Positions 28,953 to 38,152 of a stretch of DNA of 64,000 nt are shown one piece after another; the first letter of the stretch is position 1; every line of letters begins with the position of its first letter. The stretch is from NCBI GenBank assembly GCA_024330965.1, contig JANDJL010000003.1:1-64000 (forward strand), written 5' to 3'. The notes beneath the pieces were generated by a model. That model was not told the DNA's origin. It did not search any database and worked only from the letters and a program-made list of their open reading frames with translations. This DNA comes from Nitrospira sp. GTDB lineage: Bacteria; Nitrospirota; Nitrospiria; Nitrospirales; Nitrospiraceae. Made by a program: the position numbers and the translations under genes.

Positions 28953-29951
28953 ATGGCGCAGGCCTCCGCTTCGGTTGGGCGTTGGTGGATGGAGGAGCGG
29001 CAAGCCGATGTGAGTCATCGTTTTTGGCTTGCCGTCGCAGGGTCCGTTTTTTTACATGTGGGAGTGCTGGCGTTCGTTACGTGGGTTCGCCTCCCCCAAC
29101 ACAGTGAACGGCCTGTACCTTCATCGCTGGAAGTGTCCTTGGCTTCGGAGCCGAGTCAGCCAAGTCCACCGTCCACACCGGTTGATCCGCCGAAAGCTCA
29201 GGTAAAAACACAGGCAAAAGCGAGGACGGCTCCTCCGCCGGCTCCGCCGATTAAGGCGGCCCCGGTGCCGACGCCTGCACCGCCTCCAGCACCACCGGCG
29301 CCGGTGAATCAGCCGACCAAGGACGTCATGGCCAAAATAGAATTGCCGCCTGATGCGCCGAAATTAGGGGATTTGAGTCCGGTGGAGCGTCCCGTCAAGC
29401 GGCAACTCAAGCTGCCTGATATTCCGATTGTTTCTGAAATGACCGAGCCGGTCAGGAAAGCCGAGGAGAGCAAACCGCGACCCTCTCTGGCCGAGGAGTT
29501 GAACAGGGAACTTGATCGGGAGCTGCGGAACATCAGGAAAATCGACCTTGCCCAGTCCCCACCGCCGGAGTCGTCTTCGAAGTCAGCTCCTCAGGTCGAA
29601 GCGAAGGCGTCAAGCGTCAAACCAGTCGAGACGACGCTGAAAGTTGCCGGTGTCGCTTCTGGCTCCAATGCGTATCTGAGCCTTGTTCGGCAACGGATCA
29701 GCAGTTTTTGGAATGCGCCGCCGGTCGATGTCACGGGCCGGACCTACGTTGTCGTCATTCGATTCCGGCTCCATCGCGACGGGTCGGTGACCGACGTGGA
29801 GGTTGAGCGGTCGTCGGGCAACGAGTACTATGATCTGGCTGGAAAACGGGCGGTGATCAGCGCGATCCCCTTACCGGCGTTTCCGCCCGAAGTGGTGGAA
29901 TCTCTTTACGACGCCCATTTCACGTTCACGGTTGGTGACGCCCAGGGATAA
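28953..29951 (+). CDS. TolA/TonB-like energy-transducing protein
   Basis: A 332-residue protein with a cytoplasmic start, a single TM helix at ~25-45 and a Pro/Ala/Lys-rich periplasmic spacer (~55-125, many PPAPP runs). A second charged region follows, then a C-terminal TonB/TolA domain (IRFRLHRDGSVTDVEVERSSGNEYYDLAGKRAV). Its place between tolR and tolB makes it the functional TolA, although the C-terminal domain reads like TonB_C. It could also serve the TonB receptor at 18.9-20.9 kb, since no other TonB is in view. Start 8 bp after tolR. Confidence 0.85.
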   Translation: MAQASASVGRWWMEERQADVSHRFWLAVAGSVFLHVGVLAFVTWVRLPQHSERPVPSSLEVSLASEPSQPSPPSTPVDPPKAQVKTQAKARTAPPPAPPIKAAPVPTPAPPPAPPAPVNQPTKDVMAKIELPPDAPKLGDLSPVERPVKRQLKLPDIPIVSEMTEPVRKAEESKPRPSLAEELNRELDRELRNIRKIDLAQSPPPESSSKSAPQVEAKASSVKPVETTLKVAGVASGSNAYLSLVRQRISSFWNAPPVDVTGRTYVVVIRFRLHRDGSVTDVEVERSSGNEYYDLAGKRAVISAIPLPAFPPEVVESLYDAHFTFTVGDAQG

Positions 29952-29955
29952 ATCG

Positions 29956-31293
29956 ATGTCGTCGAAAACTGTTATCGTCGGTCTGTGTGTGTCGGCCGGG
30001 TTGGTCTGGATCATTGAATCTGGCGCGACGGACGTGTTTCTTGAGGCGACGCGACCGGATTTTCAGAAGATTCCGGTGGGTGTTGTCGGAATCGCCGACG
30101 CGGGCGGACCTGAGTCGCCGGAGGGACGAATCAAGCTGGGAACTCGCATCGAAGAGGTGCTCAAGGCTGATCTGCGACGGTCGCTGGTGTTTTCTCTCGT
30201 GGATGTGGCTAGTCTTGGCGTGAAGGCGAGCATGCTAGGGAGCGAGCCGCATCCGTCGTTTAAACAAGCTACAGAGCAGGGAGCCTCTGTGATCGTCTGG
30301 GGCAAGGCCGGTATGAAGAGCGAAGACAAGGATGCCGACGTGAACATGGAAGCCTATGTGTACGATGCAGGAAGCGATGAGCTGGTCGGGGGCAAACGGT
30401 ATGTGGGGTCTCCTGCCGTCGTGCGGTTGATGGCGCACCGGTTTGCGGATGAGTTGGTGTTTCGATACACGGGAGAGCCGGGCATCGCCCGGACCAAGAT
30501 CGCCTACGTTGCGGAGCAGGGGGCCGCTCGTGAGCTTTTCGTGATGGATTATGACGGCTATGAACCGCGTCAAGTGACGGCGGACGGGTTCTTGAATCTG
30601 ATGCCTCGATGGTCACCGGACCGAAGGTTTCTGGTGTTTACCGCCTATCGCCATCGGAATACGCAAACCATCGATATGATCGAGTTGGCGACCGGAAAAC
30701 GCTGGACATTGGTGTCATGGGGTGGATTGAATATTACGCCTACCTTGTCGCCGGATGGAAATTTTCTAGCGTTTGCTTCGAGTTACGAGGGCAACTCCGA
30801 ACTGTACCGTATGGATACCCGTACGAAGGCTGTTCAGCGGTTGACGGTCAACGCCGCTGGGGATCTTTCTCCAACGTGGTCTCCATCTGGCCGTGAACTT
30901 GCATTTGTATCGGATAGGAGTGGAGGGCCGCAAATCTTTCTTATGAGCGGAGACGGGACCAACGTGCGCCGGTTGACGTTCGAAGGAGACTATAATGCGG
31001 CGCCGGCGTGGTCGCCTCGCGGCAATTGGATTGCCTATGTGTGTCGGACGCCGAAAAAAGAGTACAAACTCTGTCTGATTACCCCCGATGGTCAGAAGCG
31101 CGTCCAATTGACAACGGGGCCTGGAGTTGACGATTCTCCGTCCTGGTCCCCGGACGGGCGGCATCTCGTGTTCAGCTCGACGGTGGAAGGCAGGAGCCAC
31201 ATCTACATGATCAATGCCGACGGCAAAGATCTTGAGCGGATTACCCATACCGGGACGCATAACAGCGCTCCGGCTTGGTCGCCAGCATCGTGA
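29956..31293 (+). CDS. tolB: TolB, periplasmic beta-propeller of the Tol-Pal system
   Basis: A 445-residue exported protein starting MSSKTVIVGLCVSAGLVW, five bases after the tolA-like stop (weak AGGGA). It has an N-terminal alpha/beta domain up to ~residue 170. A six-bladed propeller follows with repeated WSPDG/LAF motifs (PRWSPDRRFLVF, LSPDGNFLAF, PTWSPSGRELAF, PAWSPRGNWIAY, PSWSPDGRHLVF, PAWSPAS). It binds Pal and TolA to control outer-membrane constriction. The upstream in-frame start at 29932 overlaps tolA and adds no signal. Confidence 0.94.
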   Translation: MSSKTVIVGLCVSAGLVWIIESGATDVFLEATRPDFQKIPVGVVGIADAGGPESPEGRIKLGTRIEEVLKADLRRSLVFSLVDVASLGVKASMLGSEPHPSFKQATEQGASVIVWGKAGMKSEDKDADVNMEAYVYDAGSDELVGGKRYVGSPAVVRLMAHRFADELVFRYTGEPGIARTKIAYVAEQGAARELFVMDYDGYEPRQVTADGFLNLMPRWSPDRRFLVFTAYRHRNTQTIDMIELATGKRWTLVSWGGLNITPTLSPDGNFLAFASSYEGNSELYRMDTRTKAVQRLTVNAAGDLSPTWSPSGRELAFVSDRSGGPQIFLMSGDGTNVRRLTFEGDYNAAPAWSPRGNWIAYVCRTPKKEYKLCLITPDGQKRVQLTTGPGVDDSPSWSPDGRHLVFSSTVEGRSHIYMINADGKDLERITHTGTHNSAPAWSPAS

Positions 31294-31396
31294 TACAGAG
31301 AAAAGAATTGAATTGTGCCGGGGGAGTCTTCTCCGTATGCTGGAGAGGACAGTTCTTCACCGAAGCCACAAAAAATTGAGGAAGGGAGTTAAGAAT

Positions 31397-32056
31397 ATGA
31401 CACGGCTGCAATCTCTCGTCGGTGTGCCGTTTGTGATCGGGTCATGCCTTCTAATGATGGCCGGATGCGCCTCGAAATCTGTCCGGTCCGGTGGCGACAC
31501 CGTGGCTTTGCAGCAGGAGAGACAGGATAGAGGTGTGTCCGGTCAAGAGGTCCCCGATCTGTCGCCGTTTGGGCAGGACGGAGGAAGTTTGCGGGGGCTG
31601 GATAAGAATCCGTCGGAGGAGCGAGTTGGAAGCAATGCGCTCGTGGCCAAATCTGATCCCGGCAGCGCCGCTCGCCAGCTCGACGAGATACGGGCTGAAC
31701 AGGCGGCTTCGGTGGCGGCGGGGCTGCGGGACGTGTTCTTCGCCTTTGACAGTTTTGTGATTACCGAAGAAGGACGCCAGGCGTTGGCCCGTAATGCGGA
31801 GTGGATCAAGTCGAACCGAGGGGTGCAACTGAAGATCGAAGGACACTGTGACGAACGGGGCACATCGGCTTACAATTTGGTCTTGGGAGAGAAACGTGCC
31901 AAGGCCGCCCGCAATTATCTGGTCGAACTCGGCGTGTCGCCTGGACAATTGTCAGTGGTGTCGTACGGCAAGGAACGGCCGTTTTGCAAGGAGCATGACG
32001 AATCCTGTTATTCACAGAACCGTCGGGCGCACATGGTTGTCAAGGGAGGCAGCTAA
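31397..32056 (+). CDS. pal: Peptidoglycan-associated lipoprotein Pal
   Basis: A 219-residue lipoprotein starting MTRLQSLVGVP. The lipobox MMAGC gives lipidated Cys24. A low-complexity linker with Gln/Arg/Asp leads to a C-terminal OmpA-like domain (DVFFAFDSFVITEEGRQAL, IEGHCDERGTSAYNLVLGEKRA), which binds meso-diaminopimelate in peptidoglycan. An ATG at 31397 follows GGAAGGGAG. The open frame starting at 31214 is an overlap with tolB and is rejected. It completes tolQRAB-pal. Confidence 0.95.
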   Translation: MTRLQSLVGVPFVIGSCLLMMAGCASKSVRSGGDTVALQQERQDRGVSGQEVPDLSPFGQDGGSLRGLDKNPSEERVGSNALVAKSDPGSAARQLDEIRAEQAASVAAGLRDVFFAFDSFVITEEGRQALARNAEWIKSNRGVQLKIEGHCDERGTSAYNLVLGEKRAKAARNYLVELGVSPGQLSVVSYGKERPFCKEHDESCYSQNRRAHMVVKGGS

Positions 32057-32130
32057 CGGCGGGGGCGGTCACCGGGGTGTATGGATAAAGGAGCGTGGCG
32101 ATCGGCGGATGATGTCAGAGAGGGACGACT

Positions 32131-33480
32131 ATGAGAAAGGCTGAGACCGCGATTGCTGTCGTCTTGTCCATTCTGCCGTTCGGGTGTGTCGCTCAAGAGG
32201 CGGATCTCAGGCGCACTGAGCGGATCTTGCAGCAGCGTATTCAGCAGCAGGATGACCAGCTTTCGCAGGCTCGGGCCAGGCAAGGACAGGAAATTGCAAC
32301 CTTGCGGGATCAAGAGTTGCCTCGTCTGCAAGGGGAGGTGGAACGTGCGTTTCATTTGACGCAGGAGCTGGAAGCGAAGCAAGAAGACATCAGGCATCGG
32401 TTGGCCCAACTGGAACAGCAAGTAAAGAAGCTGGACGCCGACAATGCGACGCGGTACGCCTGGATTCAAAAAAGCTTCGACACGCAAGATGCGAAAGTTG
32501 CGGCCAAGCTGAGCGAACTGTCGCGCGCGGTGGAAACCGTCGTGGCCGGAATGAAGAAAGATATCGTCGAGGCCGTACAACGCACGAATGACACCTTGGC
32601 TAAACGGATCAATGAAAGGCTGGAGGAACAAGAAAAGGAGACGGCCGACCATCGTCAACGACTGAATCAGAGCACGGAAAAGTTCGTTCAGTTCAATCAA
32701 GCGTTGACCGGGTTTCGGGAGGCGTTGACGGAACTTCACGAGCAAGCGGATCAAAGAGAGCAGGCGACGGGCAAATCGCTGGAGTCTCTGTCTCAGAATA
32801 TCCAGGTCCTCTCCACACGAATCGCCGAACAAGATCGCCGGATTGAATCGTTAGTGAGATTGGTCGAGGCCGGCAACTCGAAAACCGATTCTCGCCAGCC
32901 GTCGCAACAATCGGCGCAGCGCTCCGATGATCCGTCACTGTCGGATGCCGAGTCTGGTCTGGTAGGTCGGTCGAAGGTTGAAGCAGGCGCCGCATCGGCG
33001 GCCTTCAATGGCCCAGGCGCGGCTCCTGCTTCCATCACGATTACACCGCCGAAAGAGTCGGCTCCGCCAGAATCGACGACGGCCAAGGCCGATCCTCCTC
33101 CCGACCGAGCCCAATACGAGCGGGTGTTGGCCTTGTTTCGTCATGGTGATTTGGAGGGGGCGCGGAACGGATTTACGGCGTTCTTGTCGGAGTATCCCAA
33201 TTCTGATCTGGCTCCGAACGCCCAGTATTGGCAGGGCGAGGCCTATTACGGCGAAAAGGAATATCAGAAAGCGATCGATGCCTATAATCTGGTCGAGCTG
33301 CATTATCCGCGGAGCGACAAGGTACCGGCTGCGATCCTGAAAAAAGGATATGCCTATTTGGCCTTGAAGGACAAGAAGCGGGCCGAATTGGCGTTCAAAC
33401 AGGTGATGACGTTGTATCCCAAAAGCCAAGAAGCGGCAAAAGCATCCGATAAGCTGGCGCAACTGAAGACCGGCCGGTGA
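32131..33480 (+). CDS. CpoB/YbgF-like protein with long coiled coil (copy 1)
   Basis: A 449-residue exported protein. The signal peptide ends near ILPFGC (possible lipidation at Cys19). A very long heptad region covers ~25-255 (QLEQQVKKLDADNATRYAWIQ and further Gln/Glu/Lys repeats). A Ser/Pro/Ala-rich linker follows, then C-terminal TPRs from ~330 (YERVLALFRHGDLEGARNGF, ANAQYWQGEAYYGEKEYQKAI-like). Order and place after pal match CpoB/YbgF, which couples Tol to PBP1B, but E. coli CpoB is ~260 residues. This copy has a much longer coiled coil. It is followed immediately by a second, shorter paralogue. Confidence 0.85.
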   Translation: MRKAETAIAVVLSILPFGCVAQEADLRRTERILQQRIQQQDDQLSQARARQGQEIATLRDQELPRLQGEVERAFHLTQELEAKQEDIRHRLAQLEQQVKKLDADNATRYAWIQKSFDTQDAKVAAKLSELSRAVETVVAGMKKDIVEAVQRTNDTLAKRINERLEEQEKETADHRQRLNQSTEKFVQFNQALTGFREALTELHEQADQREQATGKSLESLSQNIQVLSTRIAEQDRRIESLVRLVEAGNSKTDSRQPSQQSAQRSDDPSLSDAESGLVGRSKVEAGAASAAFNGPGAAPASITITPPKESAPPESTTAKADPPPDRAQYERVLALFRHGDLEGARNGFTAFLSEYPNSDLAPNAQYWQGEAYYGEKEYQKAIDAYNLVELHYPRSDKVPAAILKKGYAYLALKDKKRAELAFKQVMTLYPKSQEAAKASDKLAQLKTGR

Positions 33481-34232
33481 TTGTCATGAAAGATCGACGC
33501 ATGGGTGCTACCATCGCTCCGCTGCTTGTTGCGGCACTGACGGCGACTGCTTGCGCCAAACACGCCGATTTTCTGGAGGTGCGCGAACAGCTTTCCATGG
33601 TGTCACGGGCTCAGGAGCACGATCATCAACGTCTGGATTCGGTGTTGCGACGAATCGATTCGATCGAGCGGTCGAAAGACGCCGAGCCGGTCAGGCTGCG
33701 GCTCGATGATCTGTCCGTTCGGCTTCAGAAGATCGAGAGCCGGCTGGCGAAACTGGAAGAGGCGGTAGTCCAGGCATCGATCAAAACCGACCTCTCATCC
33801 GGCCTCAAGCCAGCCAAACAGATTCCATCTGCGGACGCACCGGTCGGCGCGCCGGGCATTACCCCGACGGCCGCCTTCAATCTGGCCTATAATGACTATC
33901 TCAACGGCAAATACGAACTCGCCGTAGCCGGGTTTCAACGGTTTTTGAAAGATTTTCCAGGGACGTCGCTGAGTCCGAACGCGCAGTACTGGTTGGGAGA
34001 GTCCTATTACAAGATGAAGGATTACGGCCGCGCCATTCAGACGTTCGAGTCGTTGGTGGCTGAATATCCAGGCAATGAAAAAATTCCCGCCGCGTTGTAC
34101 AAACTGGGGTTGGCGACGGCGGAGACGGGGGATCTCGCGAAATCAAGAAAGAACTTGAAACGGGTGCTCGAAGAATTCCCTGGTTCAGAAGAGTCTCGAA
34201 TGGCGAAAATCAAGCTAGCTGAAATTCGATGA
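33477..34232 (+). CDS. CpoB/YbgF-like protein (copy 2)
   Basis: A 251-residue exported protein of normal CpoB length. It starts at GTG 33477 (GTGA overlap with copy 1) or ATG 33486. The signal ends LTATAC, suggesting a lipoprotein. A short coiled coil spans ~25-90 and three TPRs occupy the C terminus (AFNLAYNDYLNGKYELAVAGF, PNAQYWLGESYYKMKDYGRAI, IPAALYKLGLATAETGDL). Its C-terminal domain is clearly homologous to that of copy 1, so the pair is a tandem duplication with divergent N-terminal stalks. Confidence 0.88.
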   Translation: MIVMKDRRMGATIAPLLVAALTATACAKHADFLEVREQLSMVSRAQEHDHQRLDSVLRRIDSIERSKDAEPVRLRLDDLSVRLQKIESRLAKLEEAVVQASIKTDLSSGLKPAKQIPSADAPVGAPGITPTAAFNLAYNDYLNGKYELAVAGFQRFLKDFPGTSLSPNAQYWLGESYYKMKDYGRAIQTFESLVAEYPGNEKIPAALYKLGLATAETGDLAKSRKNLKRVLEEFPGSEESRMAKIKLAEIR

Positions 34233-34292
34233 TCGCTGCATCCCGCCACCCCGCTTTTTCCCCACCGTTCCGTCCTTGAGGGGTTTGATTTC

Positions 34293-36110
34293 ATGGTGAC
34301 AGCCGGTAGCGGAAAGATACGCATCTTGCCCGGCGAAGTCGTGAGCCGCATTGCGGCCGGCGAAGTTATCGAGCGTCCGGCCGCCGTGGTGAAAGAACTG
34401 ATCGAGAACAGCTTGGATGCGGGGAGCCGTTCCATCATCGTTGAGATTCAGGACGGCGGATTGACGATGATTCGTGTGACCGACGACGGCGAAGGGATGG
34501 AGCCCGACGACGCGATGTTGGCCTTCGAGCGGCACGCGACGAGCAAACTTCGGTCCGATCGGGATCTCTGGACCATTCGGACCATGGGATTTCGGGGCGA
34601 GGCCTTGCCGAGTATTGCCGCCGTTTCCCAGGTCCGTGTCTCCACGGCCGTGCGTTCGGCCGCAGTCGGTGTTTCCTTCCGGGTCAGGGAAGGGAAGATC
34701 GAAGGGATCGCCGAAGCTCCGCCCGTGGCTGGTACCAGTATCGAAGTGAAGGAGTTGTTCCACAATCAGCCGGCCCGAAAGAAATTTCTCAAGTCGGCTC
34801 CTGCGGAGTTCTCACACATCAGCCGCGTCGTGCAGCAGGCCGCACTCGCCTGGCCGTTCGTCCACTTCAGACTGCTCCATAATGGAACAGAGGTCATGAA
34901 CTATCCGGCCGTTTCGTCCGAACGGGATCGCATCGGTCAAGTCTCTCGACCTTCGTTTCTGGCTCACTGCCGGCCGGTTCAAGCGGCTCTTCCGACGGCC
35001 AGGGTCAGCGGCTACGTGATCGATCCGGTGCAGGCGCGGTCGTCGCGGGTTCCCCAGGAATTGTTTCTCAACCGTCGTCCGGTTCGAAATGCCGCCGTGT
35101 TTCATGCGGTGACAGAGGGATACGGAGCTTCTCTCGCCAAAGGCCGCCAACCGCTTTTCGTCTTGTTCTTGGATGTCGATCCCGACCGAGTCGACGTCAA
35201 CGTTCATCCCGCCAAACGAGAGATCCGCTTTGCGGATCAGGATTTGATCCATCAGTTGGTGCGAAGGGCGGTGCGTCACGCATTGGGAGTTGAGACGAGA
35301 CCGCCGGTCGCAGGAGCGGAGGAAGCGAACGGTGAGGCAATCCAAACTCGGTCACAAACTTGGGTTGTGAATGACGAATCGGAATGGGGGCGAACTCGCC
35401 CCGCGCAAGCGGGCGGGTCAGTGGAATCGTCGGATCAGCCGCTTGGTCGGCCGGACGTTCCGCCTCAGGAGGGGGCCCAACTGGTTTTTGTAAGCGAAGC
35501 GGCGGAACCCTATGTGCGGGTGCCGTCTAGAGAGGTCCTTCCGTTGGGTCAGCTCAAGCGCACGTTCTTGATCGTCCAGCTCGGCGGCGATTTGGCCGTG
35601 ATCGACCAACACACCGCCCATGAGCGGGTGTTGTATGAACGGTTGTTTCGCGCGTGGGCGTCTCGGGACGTTCGATCCCAGCCGTTGCTTATTCCCGAAA
35701 CGGTTGTCTTGCCGGCTTCTCATGCGACGCTCCTTGGTCGTTATCAAGGCGACCTTGAGAAACTCGGGTTGGAGCTTGAGCCTTTTGGACCCTCGAGCGT
35801 GTTGGTTCGAGCTGTTCCCATGGGGCTTGGCAAGATCGAGATGGAGCCTTTTTTGCTCGATGTGCTCGATGATTTAAGCCAATGGGATGACGCATCAACC
35901 GTGGAGGCGAAAGTCCGTCCCATCTTGGCCTCGCTGGCCTGCCATGGCGCAATCCGTTCTGGCCGATCTTTGGAACTACCTGAGATCAAGGCGTTGGTTG
36001 AAGATTGGAGAGCCGAAGGAGAGCCGACCACCTGTCCTCATGGACGACGAACCGTGTTTCGTCTTGGGACGGACGACCTTGAAAAAATGTTCGGGCGGGC
36101 CGGTTGGTAG
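34293..36110 (+). CDS. mutL: DNA mismatch repair protein MutL
   Basis: A 605-residue GHKL ATPase that couples MutS mismatch recognition to strand incision. N-terminal motifs are IENSLDAGS, DDGEGM and TMGFRGEALPSI, followed by VNVHPAKREIRF. The C-terminal domain has a DQHTAHERVLYE segment (from residue 438) matching the endonuclease motif DQHA-x2-E-x4-E except Ala to Thr, so intrinsic nicking activity is plausible. A late CPHGRR and ACHGAIRSG complete the metal site region. It lies 60 bp after cpoB copy 2 and upstream of miaA, a widespread mutL-miaA pairing. Confidence 0.95.
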   Translation: MVTAGSGKIRILPGEVVSRIAAGEVIERPAAVVKELIENSLDAGSRSIIVEIQDGGLTMIRVTDDGEGMEPDDAMLAFERHATSKLRSDRDLWTIRTMGFRGEALPSIAAVSQVRVSTAVRSAAVGVSFRVREGKIEGIAEAPPVAGTSIEVKELFHNQPARKKFLKSAPAEFSHISRVVQQAALAWPFVHFRLLHNGTEVMNYPAVSSERDRIGQVSRPSFLAHCRPVQAALPTARVSGYVIDPVQARSSRVPQELFLNRRPVRNAAVFHAVTEGYGASLAKGRQPLFVLFLDVDPDRVDVNVHPAKREIRFADQDLIHQLVRRAVRHALGVETRPPVAGAEEANGEAIQTRSQTWVVNDESEWGRTRPAQAGGSVESSDQPLGRPDVPPQEGAQLVFVSEAAEPYVRVPSREVLPLGQLKRTFLIVQLGGDLAVIDQHTAHERVLYERLFRAWASRDVRSQPLLIPETVVLPASHATLLGRYQGDLEKLGLELEPFGPSSVLVRAVPMGLGKIEMEPFLLDVLDDLSQWDDASTVEAKVRPILASLACHGAIRSGRSLELPEIKALVEDWRAEGEPTTCPHGRRTVFRLGTDDLEKMFGRAGW

Positions 36111-36227
36111 AAGTCCGAGGGACGGTGCAGGGCGGAATGAGAGCAATAACTCGCATCGTCCGCATCGCCGACGCCGCGCGTTCGATCGTGCCGGGGTGAG
36201 CGGGCAATGAGCGGATTATAACGGCGA

Positions 36228-37238
36228 ATGAAGTCGAATCTCTCAGACGCGGTGTGTCAACGACGACCGTTGGTCGTGTTGTTGGGGCCGACCGCGGTAG
36301 GCAAAAGTCAGATCGCCGTGCAGGTGGCGAAGCATTTTTCAACCGATGTGCTGGCGGCCGATTCACGGCAGGTCTATCGCGGAATGGACATCGGCACGGA
36401 CAAGCCGTCCATCGATGAACGTCAAGGTATATCGCATCGACTCATTGATTTGGCCGATCCCGATGAAGCCTTCAACGCGGGGCGATATCGGAGAGCCGCG
36501 ATGGCGGAGATTGAGCGTCTGCTTGCGGCACGACGGCTGCCCTTCGTCGTTGGCGGAACGGGGTTGTACATCCGTGCCTTGGTGCGGGGGCTCTGTCCGG
36601 CCCCGGAGGCTAGTCCCGAGTTGCGGGAAGAGTTCGTGGCCCTCGGTCGAAAAGAGGGACGAGAGCGACTCCATGCAGAATTGGCGGCCGTTGATCCCGC
36701 TCTGGCGGCGCGGCTGCATCCTCGGGATGAATCGAAAATCATCAGAGCTTTGGAGGTGTATCGATTGTCCGGCCAGCCGATGTCCGTCTGGCAAGGACAG
36801 CACGGCTTTCTCCAGGCGCCGTTTTCCACGCTCTTGATCGGGTTGCAGCGGGAACGGGAAGATCTCTACCGCAGGATTGAAGTGCGGATCGATCGGCAGT
36901 TGGCGCATGGAATGGTCGAGGAGACCCGTGCGTTGATCGATCGTGGGTACGGACGACACTTGGGGGCGATGAAGGCGTTGGGCTATCGACACGTCGCGGC
37001 GTATTTGTCCGGCGATTACGATGAGTCCGACATGGTTCGGTTGTTCAAGCGAGATACCAGGCGCTTTGCCAAGCGACAGATGACGTGGTTTCGAAAAGAG
37101 CCGGGTGTTCGGTGGCTGTCGATCGCGGCCGATGAATCGCCCGACCGGACGGTTCGACGGGTGGTGTCCATTGTCGAACAGTTTCTGGAAACGATCGGCG
37201 CCGGTTCGCAACCGGACGCGATGCAAACAACGGGATAG
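36228..37238 (+). CDS. miaA: tRNA dimethylallyltransferase MiaA
   Basis: Transfers dimethylallyl to A37 of tRNAs reading UNN codons. The 336-residue protein has the P-loop GPTAVGKSQ, DSRQVYRGMDIGTDKP, VGGTGLYIRAL and GYGRHLGAMKALGYRH blocks of the family. It follows mutL by 117 bp and precedes mtnP by 8 bp, so transcription is probably continuous across the group. Confidence 0.95.
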   Translation: MKSNLSDAVCQRRPLVVLLGPTAVGKSQIAVQVAKHFSTDVLAADSRQVYRGMDIGTDKPSIDERQGISHRLIDLADPDEAFNAGRYRRAAMAEIERLLAARRLPFVVGGTGLYIRALVRGLCPAPEASPELREEFVALGRKEGRERLHAELAAVDPALAARLHPRDESKIIRALEVYRLSGQPMSVWQGQHGFLQAPFSTLLIGLQREREDLYRRIEVRIDRQLAHGMVEETRALIDRGYGRHLGAMKALGYRHVAAYLSGDYDESDMVRLFKRDTRRFAKRQMTWFRKEPGVRWLSIAADESPDRTVRRVVSIVEQFLETIGAGSQPDAMQTTG

Positions 37239-37246
37239 GGAGCGAG

Positions 37247-38137
37247 ATGAGGGCGCACAAAGCATATCGACGTCAAGAAGCGTCGGTGGGCATAATCGGC
37301 GGGAGCGGTCTCTATCAGATGGAAGGGCTCAAAGGCGCCAGAGAGTATCGGATTCGCACTCCCTTCGGCGCTCCCTCCGGCGCGGTGGTCGTCGGTCTCA
37401 TCGACGGAGTTCAGGTTGCGTTTCTGGCTCGACACGGGAGCGGTCACCGATTGAGTCCGAGTGAGATCAACTATCGGGCGAATATCTACGCGCTCAAGTC
37501 GCTGGGGGTCTCCCGTGTGATTTCCATCAGCGCGGTGGGCAGTATGAAGGAATCGATCAAGCCTGAGGATGTGGTGATTCCCGATCAGTTTCTTGACTTG
37601 ACGAAACGGCGCGCGTCCACGTTCTTCGAGGGTGGAGTGGTGGCGCATGTAGCGTTTGGCGAGCCTGTGTGCGCCGGTCTGTCGGAGAGGCTGGTGTCGT
37701 CCGGCCGACAGGTGGGAGCGACCGTTCATTCGGGGGGCACCTACGTCTGTATTGAGGGTCCGCAGTTCTCGACAAAAAGTGAATCAATGTTGTATCGACA
37801 GTGGGGTGTCGATGTGATCGGGATGACCAATATGCCGGAGGCAAAATTGGCGCGCGAAGCCGAATTATGTTACGCGACGATGGCGTTGGTGACGGACTAC
37901 GATTGTTGGCACGAAACGGAAGAAGCCGTGACGGTTGAGGCGATCTTGGCCACGCTTCATCGAAACGTGGAGTTGGCGAAGCGGATTCTGCGGGAAGCGA
38001 TTCCCACCGTGGCGACATCGGAGGCCTGCGCCTGTCAGCGAGCTTTGGATCATGCTATTGTCACGGCTCGCAAGAGTGTGCCGGCCTCCGTCAAAGGCAA
38101 ACTTGCGTTGCTGACACGCCGCGTCTGGTCACAATAA
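37247..38137 (+). CDS. mtnP: S-methyl-5'-thioadenosine phosphorylase
   Basis: Phosphorolysis of methylthioadenosine to adenine and methylthioribose-1-phosphate, the first step of methionine salvage. The 296-residue protein has GIIGGSGLY (phosphate), LARHGSGHRLSPSEINYRANIYALK, YVCIEGPQFSTKSE, and MTNMPEAKLAREAELCYA followed by VTDYDCW, typical of MTAP and close purine nucleoside phosphorylases. The ATG sits 8 bp after miaA. A PfkB kinase follows 15 bp later. Purine nucleoside phosphorylase is the main alternative. Confidence 0.92.
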   Translation: MRAHKAYRRQEASVGIIGGSGLYQMEGLKGAREYRIRTPFGAPSGAVVVGLIDGVQVAFLARHGSGHRLSPSEINYRANIYALKSLGVSRVISISAVGSMKESIKPEDVVIPDQFLDLTKRRASTFFEGGVVAHVAFGEPVCAGLSERLVSSGRQVGATVHSGGTYVCIEGPQFSTKSESMLYRQWGVDVIGMTNMPEAKLAREAELCYATMALVTDYDCWHETEEAVTVEAILATLHRNVELAKRILREAIPTVATSEACACQRALDHAIVTARKSVPASVKGKLALLTRRVWSQ

Positions 38138-38152
38138 AAAGGAGCATGATGG

